A stretch of 64,000 bases of DNA, taken from the NCBI RefSeq assembly GCF_900116385.1, contig NZ_FPCI01000001.1, positions 620,001 through 684,000 on the forward strand, read 5' to 3'. The DNA is from Pseudoxanthomonas sp. YR558 (GTDB taxonomy: Bacteria; Pseudomonadota; Gammaproteobacteria; Xanthomonadales; Xanthomonadaceae). How positions within the stretch are numbered: position 1 is the stretch's first letter; each line of letters begins with the position of its first letter. Positions 1 to 8,379 of this stretch are shown here, piece after piece. The position numbers and the translations under genes are program-made. The notes under the pieces were generated by a model. The model saw only the letters and a list, made by a program, of their open reading frames with translations, did not search any database and was not told the origin of the DNA.

Positions 1-93
1 CCCGAGGAAGTGGCGGAAGCCATCCTGTGGCTGCTGTCCGCGCAAGCGGCCTATTCGACGGGCACCTTCATCGATGTCGCCGGCGGGCGCTGA
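1..93 (+). CDS. SDR-family oxidoreductase, C-terminal fragment
   Basis: The frame is open from the first base and ends in TGA. The last 30 residues read PEEVAEAILWLL, then YSTGTFIDVAGGR. This is the usual C-terminus of classical short-chain dehydrogenases/reductases: the PEE(V/I)A helix, then the TG-x-x-(I/L)-(D/N)-V-x-G-G strand. The Rossmann fold and the Tyr-Lys active site lie outside the window, so the substrate cannot be told. Confidence 0.8.
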   Translation, partial: PEEVAEAILWLLSAQAAYSTGTFIDVAGGR

Positions 94-261
94 GTCCTGC
101 CCCACTTCAGACATGTGAGAGGCGCGTCGACAACTCCGGCTGGCAGGTGAACCGGTGCGACGCGGACGATGTGGCATTGCCGTTTGGCAGGCGTGATCAC
201 AACGTGAGGGCCCCGTCATTGGCGATAGTCCAGCGTCCACGTCCCCCGGAGCATCCCCTGC

Positions 262-798
262 ATGTCCATCTGGAAAGACCAAGGCCCCGCGAAAAAAGAG
301 GCCACGCCGCCCGTCCCCGAGCCCACGCCCGCCGCTGTGCGTGAGGCGCCGGCCGTCGCCGACTTCTCGCCCACCGTGACCGCTCCCCCCGGCACGCGCG
401 CGCCCGAGCGGGCACCGCAGGAGGCGTTGAAGGAATCGCTGATCGCTTCCGACCTGACCATCGAAGGCAAGATCGAGGGTACGGGCCACATCCGCATCGC
501 CGGCAAGTTCAAGGGCGACGTCAACGTGCAGGGCGACCTGACCATCGAGACCGGCGCGAAGCTCAATGGCGGCGTGCGGGCGAAGAAGGTCACCATCGCC
601 GGCGAACTCGAGGGCAACATCGAATCGGCTGCGCGCGTCGAACTGCTCGCCTCCGGCGTGCTGATCGGCGACGTCAAGGCCGGTTCGCTCACCGTCGCCG
701 CGGGTTCGCGGATGCGCGGTCAGGCCGATTTCGGCTGGGACGAAGTCGCCAGCAAGGGCGGCAAGTCAGGCGGTACGGAGTCCGGCGCCGCCGCATGA
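262..798 (+). CDS. Bactofilin (polymer-forming cytoskeletal protein)
   Basis: 178 residues. A Pro/Ala-rich disordered N-terminus (about residues 1-60) is followed by a bactofilin core (about 62-160) of short beta-helix repeats, such as IEGKIEGTGHIRIAGKFKGD and VTIAGELEGNIES. Bactofilins self-assemble without nucleotide into filaments that scaffold cell-wall enzymes or polar complexes. The ATG has a GGAG ribosome site at 248-251. The stop overlaps the start of the zinc-ribbon gene (ATGA), so the two are probably co-translated. No membrane anchor is visible. Confidence 0.9.
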   Translation: MSIWKDQGPAKKEATPPVPEPTPAAVREAPAVADFSPTVTAPPGTRAPERAPQEALKESLIASDLTIEGKIEGTGHIRIAGKFKGDVNVQGDLTIETGAKLNGGVRAKKVTIAGELEGNIESAARVELLASGVLIGDVKAGSLTVAAGSRMRGQADFGWDEVASKGGKSGGTESGAAA

Positions 799-1163
799 GC
801 CAACCCCGCCCTGGCAGTGCCGGCGCCACCCGCACCTGCCCGCACTGCAAGGCGACCATCCTGGAGAGCGCGGCGGTCTGTCCCGGCTGCCGCCACCACC
901 TGCGCTTCGAACCGGGCGCGGGCGCCAACGCGGCGCCTGCGCTCACTCCGCTACGCATTGAAGGCACGCTGCAGCCGCCCGCCGAAGGCGCGGCCTGGGA
1001 GTACAGCGTGGTCCTGTCCATACGCAACGACCGCGGCGAAGAAGTGACCCGCCAGGTGGTGGGCGTCGGCGCGATGCAGCCGCACGAGCAGCGCAGCTTC
1101 GTCCTGTCGGTCGAGCTCAACCCTGCCACGGGCAAGGCCGCAGGCCGCCGCACGCGGCACTGA
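795..1163 (+). CDS. Small zinc-ribbon protein
   Basis: 122 residues. Two CxxC pairs (Cys15/Cys18 and Cys29/Cys32) form a rubredoxin-like zinc ribbon. They are followed by a stretch (about 50-115) that reads like a beta-sandwich, with the segment YSVVLSIRNDRGEEVTRQVV. The fold resembles 'zinc ribbon plus small beta domain' proteins of unknown role. The 4-nt overlap with the bactofilin gene suggests a partner or chaperone role for that filament, but this is context only. Confidence 0.75.
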   Translation: MSQPRPGSAGATRTCPHCKATILESAAVCPGCRHHLRFEPGAGANAAPALTPLRIEGTLQPPAEGAAWEYSVVLSIRNDRGEEVTRQVVGVGAMQPHEQRSFVLSVELNPATGKAAGRRTRH

Positions 1164-1173
1164 CGTCGCGGGA

Positions 1174-1425
1174 TCAGTTTTTCTTGTCAGGTCCGCAACT
1201 GTTGCAGCCGCCACACGCGGCATCGCTGGCAGACGATCCCGCAGGCGCGATCCAGCGCCCCAGCATGCGTTGCCAGTTCGCATTCCCTTCGCGCAGCAAC
1301 GGCAGCGCCACCGCGATCCGCGCCTTGCGCAGCGGACCGGGGAATTGCTTCTTCAGCACGACCCACACGCTGGCCACCACCAGGATGGCGATGACGGCGT
1401 ATTGCAGTGCGAGCGAGACATCCAT
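1174..1425 (-). CDS. Small Cys-rich membrane protein linked to FeoB
   Basis: 83 residues. There is one transmembrane helix near the N-terminus (about residues 7-24) and a C-terminal Cys cluster (CGGCNSCG). It starts 3 nt after the feoB stop, in the place where feoC or a 'FeoB-associated Cys-rich membrane protein' is found in other feo operons. The Cys cluster could bind iron or an Fe-S cluster and report on FeoB activity. That role is inferred from position and composition. Confidence 0.7.
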   Translation of the reverse strand: MDVSLALQYAVIAILVVASVWVVLKKQFPGPLRKARIAVALPLLREGNANWQRMLGRWIAPAGSSASDAACGGCNSCGPDKKN

Positions 1426-1428
1426 GGC

Positions 1429-3294
1429 TCAGCCGCCGCCCAGGGCGCTGGCCACCTGGTAAGTCACCAGCGAGGCCAGGTACGCCAGCGCGAACAGGTA
1501 GAACGTCGCGAAGCCCATCTGCTTCCACGAGTTGGTCTCGCGCTTGATCGTCGCCAGCGTGGAGATGCACATCGGCGCGTAGATGAACCAGACCAGCAAT
1601 GACAGCGCGGTGGCCAGCGACCAGCCGTCGCTGATCACCGGCGTCAGCGCCTGGATCGCTGCGTCGTCGTCGGCGGCAGAGAGCGCATAGATCGTGGCCA
1701 GCGAAGACACGGCGACTTCGCGCGCCGCCAGGCCGGGAATCAGCGCGATGCATATCTGCCAGTTGAAGCCCAGCGGCGAGAAGAAGACCGCCATGGCATG
1801 GCCGATACGGCCTGCGAAGCTGTAGTCGATCGCCGGCCCGATCGCGCCTTCCGGCGGTGCCGGGAAGTTGAGCAGGAACCAGAGCAGGATGGTCAGCGCC
1901 AGGATGATCCCGCCGACGCGCTTGAGGAAGATCATCGCGCGCTCCCACAGGCCGATCAGCAGGTCGCGCGGGTGCGGAATGCGGTACGAAGGCAGTTCCA
2001 GCAGCAGCGCATGCTCGCTTTTGTCGCGACGCCACTTCTTCATCACCCAGGACACGATCAACGCGCTGACGATACCGGCGGCATACAGGCCGAACAGCAC
2101 CAGGCCTTGCTGGTTGAAGACGCCCCAGACGGTCTTTTGCGGAATGAACGCACCGATCAGCAGCGCGTAGACCGGCAGCCGCGCCGAGCAGGTCATCAGC
2201 GGTGCGACCAGGATCGTCGCCAGGCGATCACGCGGGTCCTGGATGCTGCGGGTGGCCATGATGCCGGGGATGGCGCAGGCGAAGCTCGAGAGCAGCGGAA
2301 TGAACGAACGACCCGACAGACCCGCCGAGGCCATCATGCGGTCGAGCAGGAACGCCGCGCGCGGGAGGTAGCCGCTTTCCTCTAGCGCGAGGATGAAGGC
2401 GAACAGGATCAGGATCTGCGGCAGGAACACGATCACGCCGCCGAGGCCCGCGATGATGCCGTCCACCAGCAGGCTGTTGAGCGGTCCTTCCGGCAGGAAG
2501 GCCCCGGCCCACTCGCCCAGCGCGCCCGTGCCCGCTTCGATCAGGTCCATCAGCGGCGTGGCCCAGGCGTAGACGGCCTGGAAGATCAGGAACATCACCA
2601 CCGCCAGTGCCAGCAAACCGAACACCGGATGCAGCAACCAGCGGTCCAACGCATCGTCGATCTTTGCGGTGCGGGTCGGCATGCTGACCGCCAACGACAG
2701 CAGGCGGCGCGTCTCGGCGTGGATATCCGCGCCTTCGGCGAGACGCGCGGTGGGTTCGTGTGGGTGCGCCGCCGTGCGGTCGATCTGCTCGATGAGTGCG
2801 CGCGCGCCGTTGTGCTTCACGGCCACGGTCTCGACGACCGGCACGCCCAGTTCGCGTTCCAGCGCGGCGAGATCGATGGCGATGCCACGACGCTGCGCGG
2901 CATCCATCATGTTCACCGCGAGGATCATCGGCTTGCCGAGTTCCCGCACTTCCAATGCGAAGCGCAGGTGCAGGCGCAGGTTGGTCGCGTCGACGACGCA
3001 GACGAGCACGTCGGGCGCGGCTTCGCCCGGATAGAAGCCGCGGCAGACATCGCGGGTGACGGCCTCGTCCAGGCTGGCCGCGTGCAGGCTGTACGCACCC
3101 GGCAGATCGAGCACGGCGTACTGGCGGCCGGATGCGGCGGAATGCAGGCGGCCTTCCTTGCGCTCCACGGTCACGCCGGCGTAGTTGGCGACCTTCTGCC
3201 GGCTGCCGGTCAGCTGGTTGAACAGCGCGGTCTTGCCGCAGTTCGGGTTGCCGACCAGCGCCAACCGCAACGTCGAGGCTTCCGCCGCGCTCAT
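1429..3294 (-). CDS. feoB: Ferrous iron transporter FeoB
   Basis: 621 residues. An N-terminal cytoplasmic G domain carries the P-loop GNPNCGKT (residues 15-22), the G3 motif DLPG (63-66) and the G4-like NMMD. A polytopic membrane part follows with the FeoB signature region (SLLSSFACAIPGIMATR). It transports Fe(II) across the inner membrane. It is shorter than E. coli FeoB (about 770 residues) but keeps the G domain and the membrane core. Its start overlaps the feoA stop by 4 nt, and the operon lies behind a Fur box at 3549-3567. Confidence 0.95.
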   Translation of the reverse strand: MSAAEASTLRLALVGNPNCGKTALFNQLTGSRQKVANYAGVTVERKEGRLHSAASGRQYAVLDLPGAYSLHAASLDEAVTRDVCRGFYPGEAAPDVLVCVVDATNLRLHLRFALEVRELGKPMILAVNMMDAAQRRGIAIDLAALERELGVPVVETVAVKHNGARALIEQIDRTAAHPHEPTARLAEGADIHAETRRLLSLAVSMPTRTAKIDDALDRWLLHPVFGLLALAVVMFLIFQAVYAWATPLMDLIEAGTGALGEWAGAFLPEGPLNSLLVDGIIAGLGGVIVFLPQILILFAFILALEESGYLPRAAFLLDRMMASAGLSGRSFIPLLSSFACAIPGIMATRSIQDPRDRLATILVAPLMTCSARLPVYALLIGAFIPQKTVWGVFNQQGLVLFGLYAAGIVSALIVSWVMKKWRRDKSEHALLLELPSYRIPHPRDLLIGLWERAMIFLKRVGGIILALTILLWFLLNFPAPPEGAIGPAIDYSFAGRIGHAMAVFFSPLGFNWQICIALIPGLAAREVAVSSLATIYALSAADDDAAIQALTPVISDGWSLATALSLLVWFIYAPMCISTLATIKRETNSWKQMGFATFYLFALAYLASLVTYQVASALGGG

Positions 3295-3536
3295 ACGCCC
3301 GCTCCGTTGCGCAGGCGGATGCGCGCGGCTTCGGAGCGGCGCAGCGCGAAACGGGTGAAGCCCACCTGCACCAGCAGCGGCTCGGCGCCCAGCGGGCCCT
3401 TCGCGACCACTTCCACTTCCTCGCCGTTGACGAAGCCCAGTTCGCGCAAGCGACGGGCGATCGAATCCTGGGGACCGTGGTCTTCCACGGTGTCAACGAT
3501 GGCGGGGGTACGCGAAGGCAGCTGTGTCAGGATCAC
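3291..3536 (-). CDS. feoA: Ferrous iron transport protein FeoA
   Basis: 81 residues with an SH3-like FeoA domain. It has the typical features of a cytoplasmic FeoB accessory protein: RRLRELGFVNGEEVEV near residue 30, then a beta strand and RRSEAARI at the C-terminal end. I chose the GTG at 3534-3536 because a GAGAG ribosome site sits about 6 nt upstream. The stop overlaps the feoB start (ATGA). A strong Fur-box match lies only 12 nt upstream of the start codon. Confidence 0.92.
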   Translation of the reverse strand: MILTQLPSRTPAIVDTVEDHGPQDSIARRLRELGFVNGEEVEVVAKGPLGAEPLLVQVGFTRFALRRSEAARIRLRNGAGV

Positions 3537-3548
3537 GCCGGGCTCTCA

Positions 3549-3567
3549 AATGCGAACTATTCTCATT
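3549..3567 (-). promoter_or_regulatory. Fur box upstream of feoAB
   Basis: On the minus strand the 19-mer is AATGAGAATAGTTCGCATT. It is an inverted repeat that departs from the ideal AATGAGAAT-n-ATTCTCATT at only two positions. It lies directly upstream of the feoA ribosome site. A bound Fur-Fe(II) dimer would block the feo promoter when iron is plentiful, as is known for feo operons in other gammaproteobacteria. Confidence 0.85.
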
Positions 3568-3644
3568 GTAGCATCGCCGCAGTGCAGGAAGGCCGCAACG
3601 CAGCGTGCCGTTATCATTCGGCGACTTCGCAAGGAACGGTCGCA

Positions 3645-4445
3645 ATGGCGGAATTCCCGCAGGAACACCCCTTCGTGCTGGAACGCACCGGCGCCATCGC
3701 CCGCCTGCGGCTGGACCGCCCCGCCCTCCACAACGCCTTCGACGCAGGCCTGATCCTGGCCCTGACCGCCGCACTGGAGCAGCTGGCGACGGATGCCGAC
3801 GTGCGCGTGGTCGTGCTCGAAGGCAGCGGTGCCTCGTTTTCCGCTGGCGCCGACCTGAACTGGATGCGCGGCATGGCCTCGGCCAGCGAGGCCGAGAACC
3901 GCGAAGACGCTCTTGCCCTCGCCCGCCTCATGCGTACGCTGGACGAACTGCCCAAGCCGACGATCGCCCGCGTGCACGGCGCGGCTTTCGGTGGCGGCGT
4001 GGGACTGGTCGCCTGCTGCGATATCGCCATCGGCGTGCCGACCGCGAAGTTCGGCCTGACCGAAAGCAAGCTGGGCCTGCTGCCGGCGGTGATTTCGCCC
4101 TACGTGATCGCCGCGATCGGTGCGCGCGAGGCGCGTCGCTGGTTCGCGACCGCGGAGATCTTCGATGCGGCCACCGCGTTGCGGATCGGCCTGCTGCATG
4201 ACGTCGTCGAAGCAGAGGCGCTCGATGCCGCCATCGAGCGGCAGATCGCCCTCTTGCTGAAGGCCGGACCGCAGGCCGCTGCCGGGGCGAAGCGGCTGGT
4301 CGCGCGCATCGCGTCCATGACCGACCGGGACCGCGCCGACAGCGACAACGCCGATCTGATTGCCCGCCTGCGGGTCTCACCCGAGGGACAGGAAGGCCTG
4401 TCCGCCTTCCTCGACAAACGCGCGCCCGGCTGGGCCAAGGAATGA
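3645..4445 (+). CDS. liuC: Enoyl-CoA hydratase, probable methylglutaconyl-CoA hydratase
   Basis: 266 residues, crotonase fold. Oxyanion-hole segments are visible as SFSAGADLNWM (about 65-75) and AAFGGGVGLVACCDI (about 112-126), and the SKLGLLPAVISPYV stretch supplies the catalytic region. It is assigned to leucine/isovalerate breakdown (hydration of 3-methylglutaconyl-CoA) because liuD and liuE follow. An in-frame extension upstream to 3477 exists, but the ATG at 3645 has an AAGGA ribosome site at 3631-3635 and begins at the normal family N-terminus. Confidence 0.88.
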   Translation: MAEFPQEHPFVLERTGAIARLRLDRPALHNAFDAGLILALTAALEQLATDADVRVVVLEGSGASFSAGADLNWMRGMASASEAENREDALALARLMRTLDELPKPTIARVHGAAFGGGVGLVACCDIAIGVPTAKFGLTESKLGLLPAVISPYVIAAIGAREARRWFATAEIFDAATALRIGLLHDVVEAEALDAAIERQIALLLKAGPQAAAGAKRLVARIASMTDRDRADSDNADLIARLRVSPEGQEGLSAFLDKRAPGWAKE

Positions 4446-4449
4446 ATCG

Positions 4450-4851
4450 ATGATCGATCACTTGGGCATCGAAGTTGCCGATTACGCGCGGAGCCGCGCG
4501 TTCTACACGCGTGTGCTCGCCACGCTCGGCTACGGCGTCGTCATGGAGGTCACGCGCGAGATGAGTGGCGGCTATGAAGGCTGCGGTTTCGGTCCGCCCA
4601 ACCGCCCCCATTTCTGGGTCGGCAAAGGCAGCGGCGAGCCCGGTCGTGGATCGCATATCGCGTTCACTGCAGGCAACCGCGCGCAGGTGGACGCCTTTCA
4701 CGCCGAAGCGCTGGCCGCCGGCGCACGCGACAACGGCGCGCCCGGCCTGCGCGCGCATTACCACCCGAACTACTACGGCGCCTTCGCCATCGATCCGGAC
4801 GGCCACAACATCGAAGCCGTCTGCCACCTGCCCGCGGATACCGACGCCTGA
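4450..4851 (+). CDS. VOC-family (glyoxalase/bleomycin resistance-like) protein
   Basis: 133 residues forming one vicinal-oxygen-chelate module: DHLGIEVADYARSRAFYTRV at the start and HYHPNYYGAFAIDPDGHNIE at the end. His, Tyr and Glu sit at the usual metal-ligand positions. It starts 4 nt after liuC, and its TGA shares a base with the ATG of liuD. The substrate is unknown. Placement between liuC and liuD suggests an isomerase or epimerase-like job on an acyl-CoA or a detoxification step, by context only. Confidence 0.8.
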   Translation: MIDHLGIEVADYARSRAFYTRVLATLGYGVVMEVTREMSGGYEGCGFGPPNRPHFWVGKGSGEPGRGSHIAFTAGNRAQVDAFHAEALAAGARDNGAPGLRAHYHPNYYGAFAIDPDGHNIEAVCHLPADTDA

Positions 4852-6842
4852 TGTTCTCCAAGATCCTGATCGCCAACCGCGGCGAAATCGCCTGCCGCGT
4901 CATCCTTACCTGTCGCCGGCTCGGCATCGCCACCGTGGCCGTGTACTCCGAGGCCGACGCCGACGCGCAGCACGTGCGCCAGGCGGACGAGGCCTATCTG
5001 ATCGGCGGCCCGCGACCGGCGGAGAGCTACCTGCGCGGTGACGCGGTCATTGCCGCGGCCAAGGAAGCGGGCGCGCAAGCCATCCACCCCGGCTACGGCT
5101 TCCTGTCCGAGAACGCGGACTTCGCCGACGCCGTCGCCGCGGCAGGCCTGGTGTTCATCGGTCCTTCCGGGGCATCGATGCGCAAGATGGGCAGCAAGGC
5201 CGGCGCGAAGGAGCTGATGGCGGCAGCAGGCGTACCCGTGGTGCCGGGCTACACTGGCGAGGACCAGTCGCCGAACACGCTGTCACGCGAAGCGGCACGC
5301 ATCGGCTTCCCGCTGATGATCAAGGCGGCCCACGGCGGCGGCGGCAAGGGCATGCGTGTCGTGCACCGGCTGGAGGATTTCATCGGCCAGTTGGAGAGCT
5401 GCCAGCGCGAAGCCGCCAATGCCTTCGGCCGTGACCGTGTGCTGCTGGAGCGCTACGTGTCGTCGCCGCGCCACATCGAGATCCAGGTGTTCGCCGATGC
5501 GCACGGCCACACGTTGCATCTCAACGAACGCGAGTGCTCGGCACAGCGCCGCTACCAGAAGGTGCTCGAGGAATCGCCCTCACCCTTCCTGACCCCGGCG
5601 CTGCGTATCGCGATGGGCGATGCTGCGGTGAAGGCCGCGCAGGCGATCGACTACGTCAACGCGGGCACGGTGGAATTCATCGTCGATCCCGACGGCCAGT
5701 TCTACTTCATGGAGATCAACACCCGCCTGCAGGTGGAGCATCCGGTCACCGAACTGGTCACCGGCCTCGACCTGGTGGAATGGCAGTTGCGCGTCGCCGC
5801 GGGCGAGCCGTTGCCGCTGGCGCAGGACGATATCCGCCAGCAGGGCCACGCGATCGAAGTGCGTCTTTATGCCGAAGATCCGGAGGCCGGCTTCCTGCCC
5901 GGCTCCGGCCGTCTCGAACGCCTCGCGCTTCCTGTACCGGCACCGGGCATCCGGATCGATGCCGGCGTGGTGGAAGGCGATACGGTGACGATCTTCTACG
6001 ATCCGATGATCGCCAAGCTCATCGTCCACGGCGCCGACCGCCCCGAAGCCCTCGGCCGCCTGCGCGACGCTCTGTCCCAGTGCGATATCGCGGGCCCCAA
6101 ATCCAACATCGCCTTTCTGGAGCGGCTCGCGCGCCACCCGGCCGTCACCGAGGGCCGGATCGACACCGGCTACCTCGACCGGCATCTGGACGAGTTCATG
6201 CCGTCGGCGACGTTGCCGAACGGACATCGCGTCGCCATCGCCGTGGCCGAGTTGCTGCGCCAGGAAACCGAGGCGCAGGCCACCGCCGCGCGCAGCGGCG
6301 AACCCGGCTCGCCCTGGGCGGTCACCGATGGCTGGCGGCTGGGCCACGCGGGCGCCCGCCCGCTGGCCTTCCAGTACCGGGGAGAAGCCTGGGAAGGCCG
6401 GGCGCACGGCCACGGTGGACGCTACCGGGTCGACCTGGACGACGGCCAGCATGACGTGGAGGCCGCCCAGCTGACCGGCGGCCTGCTCGGTTTGCGTATT
6501 CATGGGCAGGCGCGGCGATTCCGCGTCCTGCGGCACGGCACCCGCCTGACGCTGCACGATGGGGAACAACGGACGACGGTGGAGACGGTGCCGGTTTATC
6601 GGCGCGCGGATGCGGCCGAGGCGTCGAGCAGCGGGAAGATCGTCGCGCCGATGCCGGGGCGCGTGGTGCTGGTGAAGGCGCGGCCAGGGGATGCGGTGGT
6701 GGCCGGACAGGAGTTGCTGGTGATGGAAGCGATGAAAATGGAGCTTGCCGTCAAGGCACCGCGCGATGGCGTGGTGGCTGAAGTGCGCGCCGCGGCGGGC
6801 GACTTCGTCGAGGCCGACACCGTCCTCGTGGCGCTGGAATGA
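4851..6842 (+). CDS. liuD: Methylcrotonyl-CoA carboxylase biotin-containing alpha subunit
   Basis: 663 residues in the usual order: biotin carboxylase (KILIANRGEIACRV at the N-terminus, the Gly-rich ATP loop HGGGGKGMR, the EINTRLQVEHPVTE catalytic segment), a linker, then a biotinyl domain with EAMKM near residue 625, whose Lys is the biotin site. With a carboxyltransferase partner (LiuB, not in the window) it makes 3-methylglutaconyl-CoA from methylcrotonyl-CoA. Related acetyl- or propionyl-CoA carboxylases look similar. The liuC/liuE neighbours favour the leucine pathway. Confidence 0.9.
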   Translation: MFSKILIANRGEIACRVILTCRRLGIATVAVYSEADADAQHVRQADEAYLIGGPRPAESYLRGDAVIAAAKEAGAQAIHPGYGFLSENADFADAVAAAGLVFIGPSGASMRKMGSKAGAKELMAAAGVPVVPGYTGEDQSPNTLSREAARIGFPLMIKAAHGGGGKGMRVVHRLEDFIGQLESCQREAANAFGRDRVLLERYVSSPRHIEIQVFADAHGHTLHLNERECSAQRRYQKVLEESPSPFLTPALRIAMGDAAVKAAQAIDYVNAGTVEFIVDPDGQFYFMEINTRLQVEHPVTELVTGLDLVEWQLRVAAGEPLPLAQDDIRQQGHAIEVRLYAEDPEAGFLPGSGRLERLALPVPAPGIRIDAGVVEGDTVTIFYDPMIAKLIVHGADRPEALGRLRDALSQCDIAGPKSNIAFLERLARHPAVTEGRIDTGYLDRHLDEFMPSATLPNGHRVAIAVAELLRQETEAQATAARSGEPGSPWAVTDGWRLGHAGARPLAFQYRGEAWEGRAHGHGGRYRVDLDDGQHDVEAAQLTGGLLGLRIHGQARRFRVLRHGTRLTLHDGEQRTTVETVPVYRRADAAEASSSGKIVAPMPGRVVLVKARPGDAVVAGQELLVMEAMKMELAVKAPRDGVVAEVRAAAGDFVEADTVLVALE

Positions 6843-6850
6843 GGGTCGCC

Positions 6851-7462
6851 ATGACGCCGCTGCGCCTGTTGACCGTCCTGCTGCTGGCGGCCAGCCTGTT
6901 GACCGGCTGCGTCATGTTCGAACAAGCCCCTGCCCCGCTAGCCTGCGACCCGGCCCTGGTCGGACGCTGGATTCCCTTGCCCGACAGCCCGCAGGACCGC
7001 GTGCCGCTGGGCAAGGACGACTACGCGGACGTAGACGCCAAGTGCCATGTTCGCCTCCGCGACAACAATCGCCAGGACGAACCGGGCTTCGATGCGCTCG
7101 GCTTCGAGGTGGACGGTGACCGCTACCTGGCCCTCGGCTTCAAGGAACTGGAAGGCCTGTTCGGCACCGGCAAGGCCGCCGCGCCGCCGATCCCGAAAGG
7201 CATGCCTGCGGGTGCCGTCACGTTGCTGAAATACCGCATCCACGACGATACGCTGCAGATCGCGATGCTCGATACGGTGACCATCATGCAGCGGGTCCAA
7301 CAGGGCAGCCTCAAGGCGCGCGAGACCGACGCCAGCACGTACCTGTTCGAAGGCAGTCCCGCCCAGTTACGCGACCTGCTGCGCAAGCATCCGGAACTCT
7401 TCGAAGCGTTCGACGGCAAGGCCAAGACGCTGCGTATGCGTCGCGCGAAGGTGGGCACATGA
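6851..7462 (+). CDS. Predicted lipoprotein of unknown function
   Basis: 203 residues. A signal peptide ends in the lipobox LLTGC, with the lipidated Cys at residue 20. Past the Cys the protein contains LVGRWIPL, suggesting a lipocalin-like or META-like envelope domain, but I do not recognise a family. Two ATGs are possible (6839 and 6851). I chose 6851 because GAGGG lies 5 nt upstream and it gives a compact signal peptide. It sits inside the liu operon and overlaps liuE by 4 nt. Confidence 0.75.
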   Translation: MTPLRLLTVLLLAASLLTGCVMFEQAPAPLACDPALVGRWIPLPDSPQDRVPLGKDDYADVDAKCHVRLRDNNRQDEPGFDALGFEVDGDRYLALGFKELEGLFGTGKAAAPPIPKGMPAGAVTLLKYRIHDDTLQIAMLDTVTIMQRVQQGSLKARETDASTYLFEGSPAQLRDLLRKHPELFEAFDGKAKTLRMRRAKVGT

Positions 7463-8379
7463 CCCTGCCCACACCGTCTCCCGGCGGAGACTTCGTCCGC
7501 ATCGTCGAAGTGGGCCCGCGCGATGGCCTGCAGAACGAAAAGACGCAGGTCGCGACCGCCGACAAAGTGGAACTGATCGACCGCCTGACACGCACCGGCC
7601 TGCTGAGCATCGAGGCCACGAGCTTCGTCAGCCCGAAATGGGTCCCGCAGCTCGCCGATGCCGCCGAGGTGTTCTCGGCCATCCACAGGCGGCCGGGCAC
7701 GGCCTATCCGGTGCTCGTTCCGAACGAAACGGGTTACGACCGCGCACGCGCCGTGGGCGTTGAGGAAGTCGCCGTGTTCACGGCGGCCTCCGAAGCCTTC
7801 AACCAGAAGAACATCAACGCCTCGATCGACGAATCCATCGAGCGCTTCCGCCCGGTGCTGGCGCGTGCAGCGAGCGACGGCGTGAGGGTCCGCGGCTACG
7901 TGTCCACCGTGCTCGGCTGCCCCTACCAGGGCGACGTGCCGCTGGCGGACGTGGTACGCGTGGCGAAGCAGCTGCATGCCCTGGGCTGTTATGAAATTTC
8001 CCTCGGCGACACCATCGGCGTGGGCACGCCGCGCAAGGCGGCGGAGATGCTGAAAGCCGTCGCCGCAGAAGTCCCGATGCCGGCGTTGGCGGTGCACTTC
8101 CACGACACCTACGGCCAGGCGCTCGCGAACCTGCTGGCCTGCCTGGACGTGGGCGTGCGCGTCGTCGACGCTGCCGTATCCGGCGCGGGCGGCTGTCCTT
8201 ACGCCAAGGGTGCCAGCGGAAACGTGGCCAGCGAGGATGTGGTCTACCTGCTGCACGGCCAGGGCCTGCGCACCGGCGTGGACCTGGACCTGCTGGCCGA
8301 GACCGGCCGCTGGCTGGCGACCCGGCTGGGCCGCGAGACCGGCAGCCGCGTCGGCAAGGCACTGGCGGCCGCGGCATGA
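7459..8379 (+). CDS. liuE: Hydroxymethylglutaryl-CoA lyase
   Basis: 306 residues, DRE-TIM metallolyase fold. VEVGPRDGLQNE at the N-terminus carries the metal/catalytic Arg-Asp. HFHDTYGQALAN supplies two metal-ligand His residues. The C-terminal GAGGCPYAKGASGNVASEDV loop holds the catalytic Cys. It cleaves HMG-CoA to acetoacetate and acetyl-CoA, the last step of leucine degradation. The ATG overlaps the lipoprotein stop, and its own stop overlaps the start of the GGDEF-EAL gene (both ATGA). Confidence 0.93.
   Translation: MTLPTPSPGGDFVRIVEVGPRDGLQNEKTQVATADKVELIDRLTRTGLLSIEATSFVSPKWVPQLADAAEVFSAIHRRPGTAYPVLVPNETGYDRARAVGVEEVAVFTAASEAFNQKNINASIDESIERFRPVLARAASDGVRVRGYVSTVLGCPYQGDVPLADVVRVAKQLHALGCYEISLGDTIGVGTPRKAAEMLKAVAAEVPMPALAVHFHDTYGQALANLLACLDVGVRVVDAAVSGAGGCPYAKGASGNVASEDVVYLLHGQGLRTGVDLDLLAETGRWLATRLGRETGSRVGKALAAAA

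Noticed and set aside
1429..3294. FeoB at 621 residues considered as truncated.
   Set aside because: The frame is intact, the G domain and the membrane core are present, and the next operon gene follows at 3 bp. A shorter FeoB form is more likely than a broken gene.
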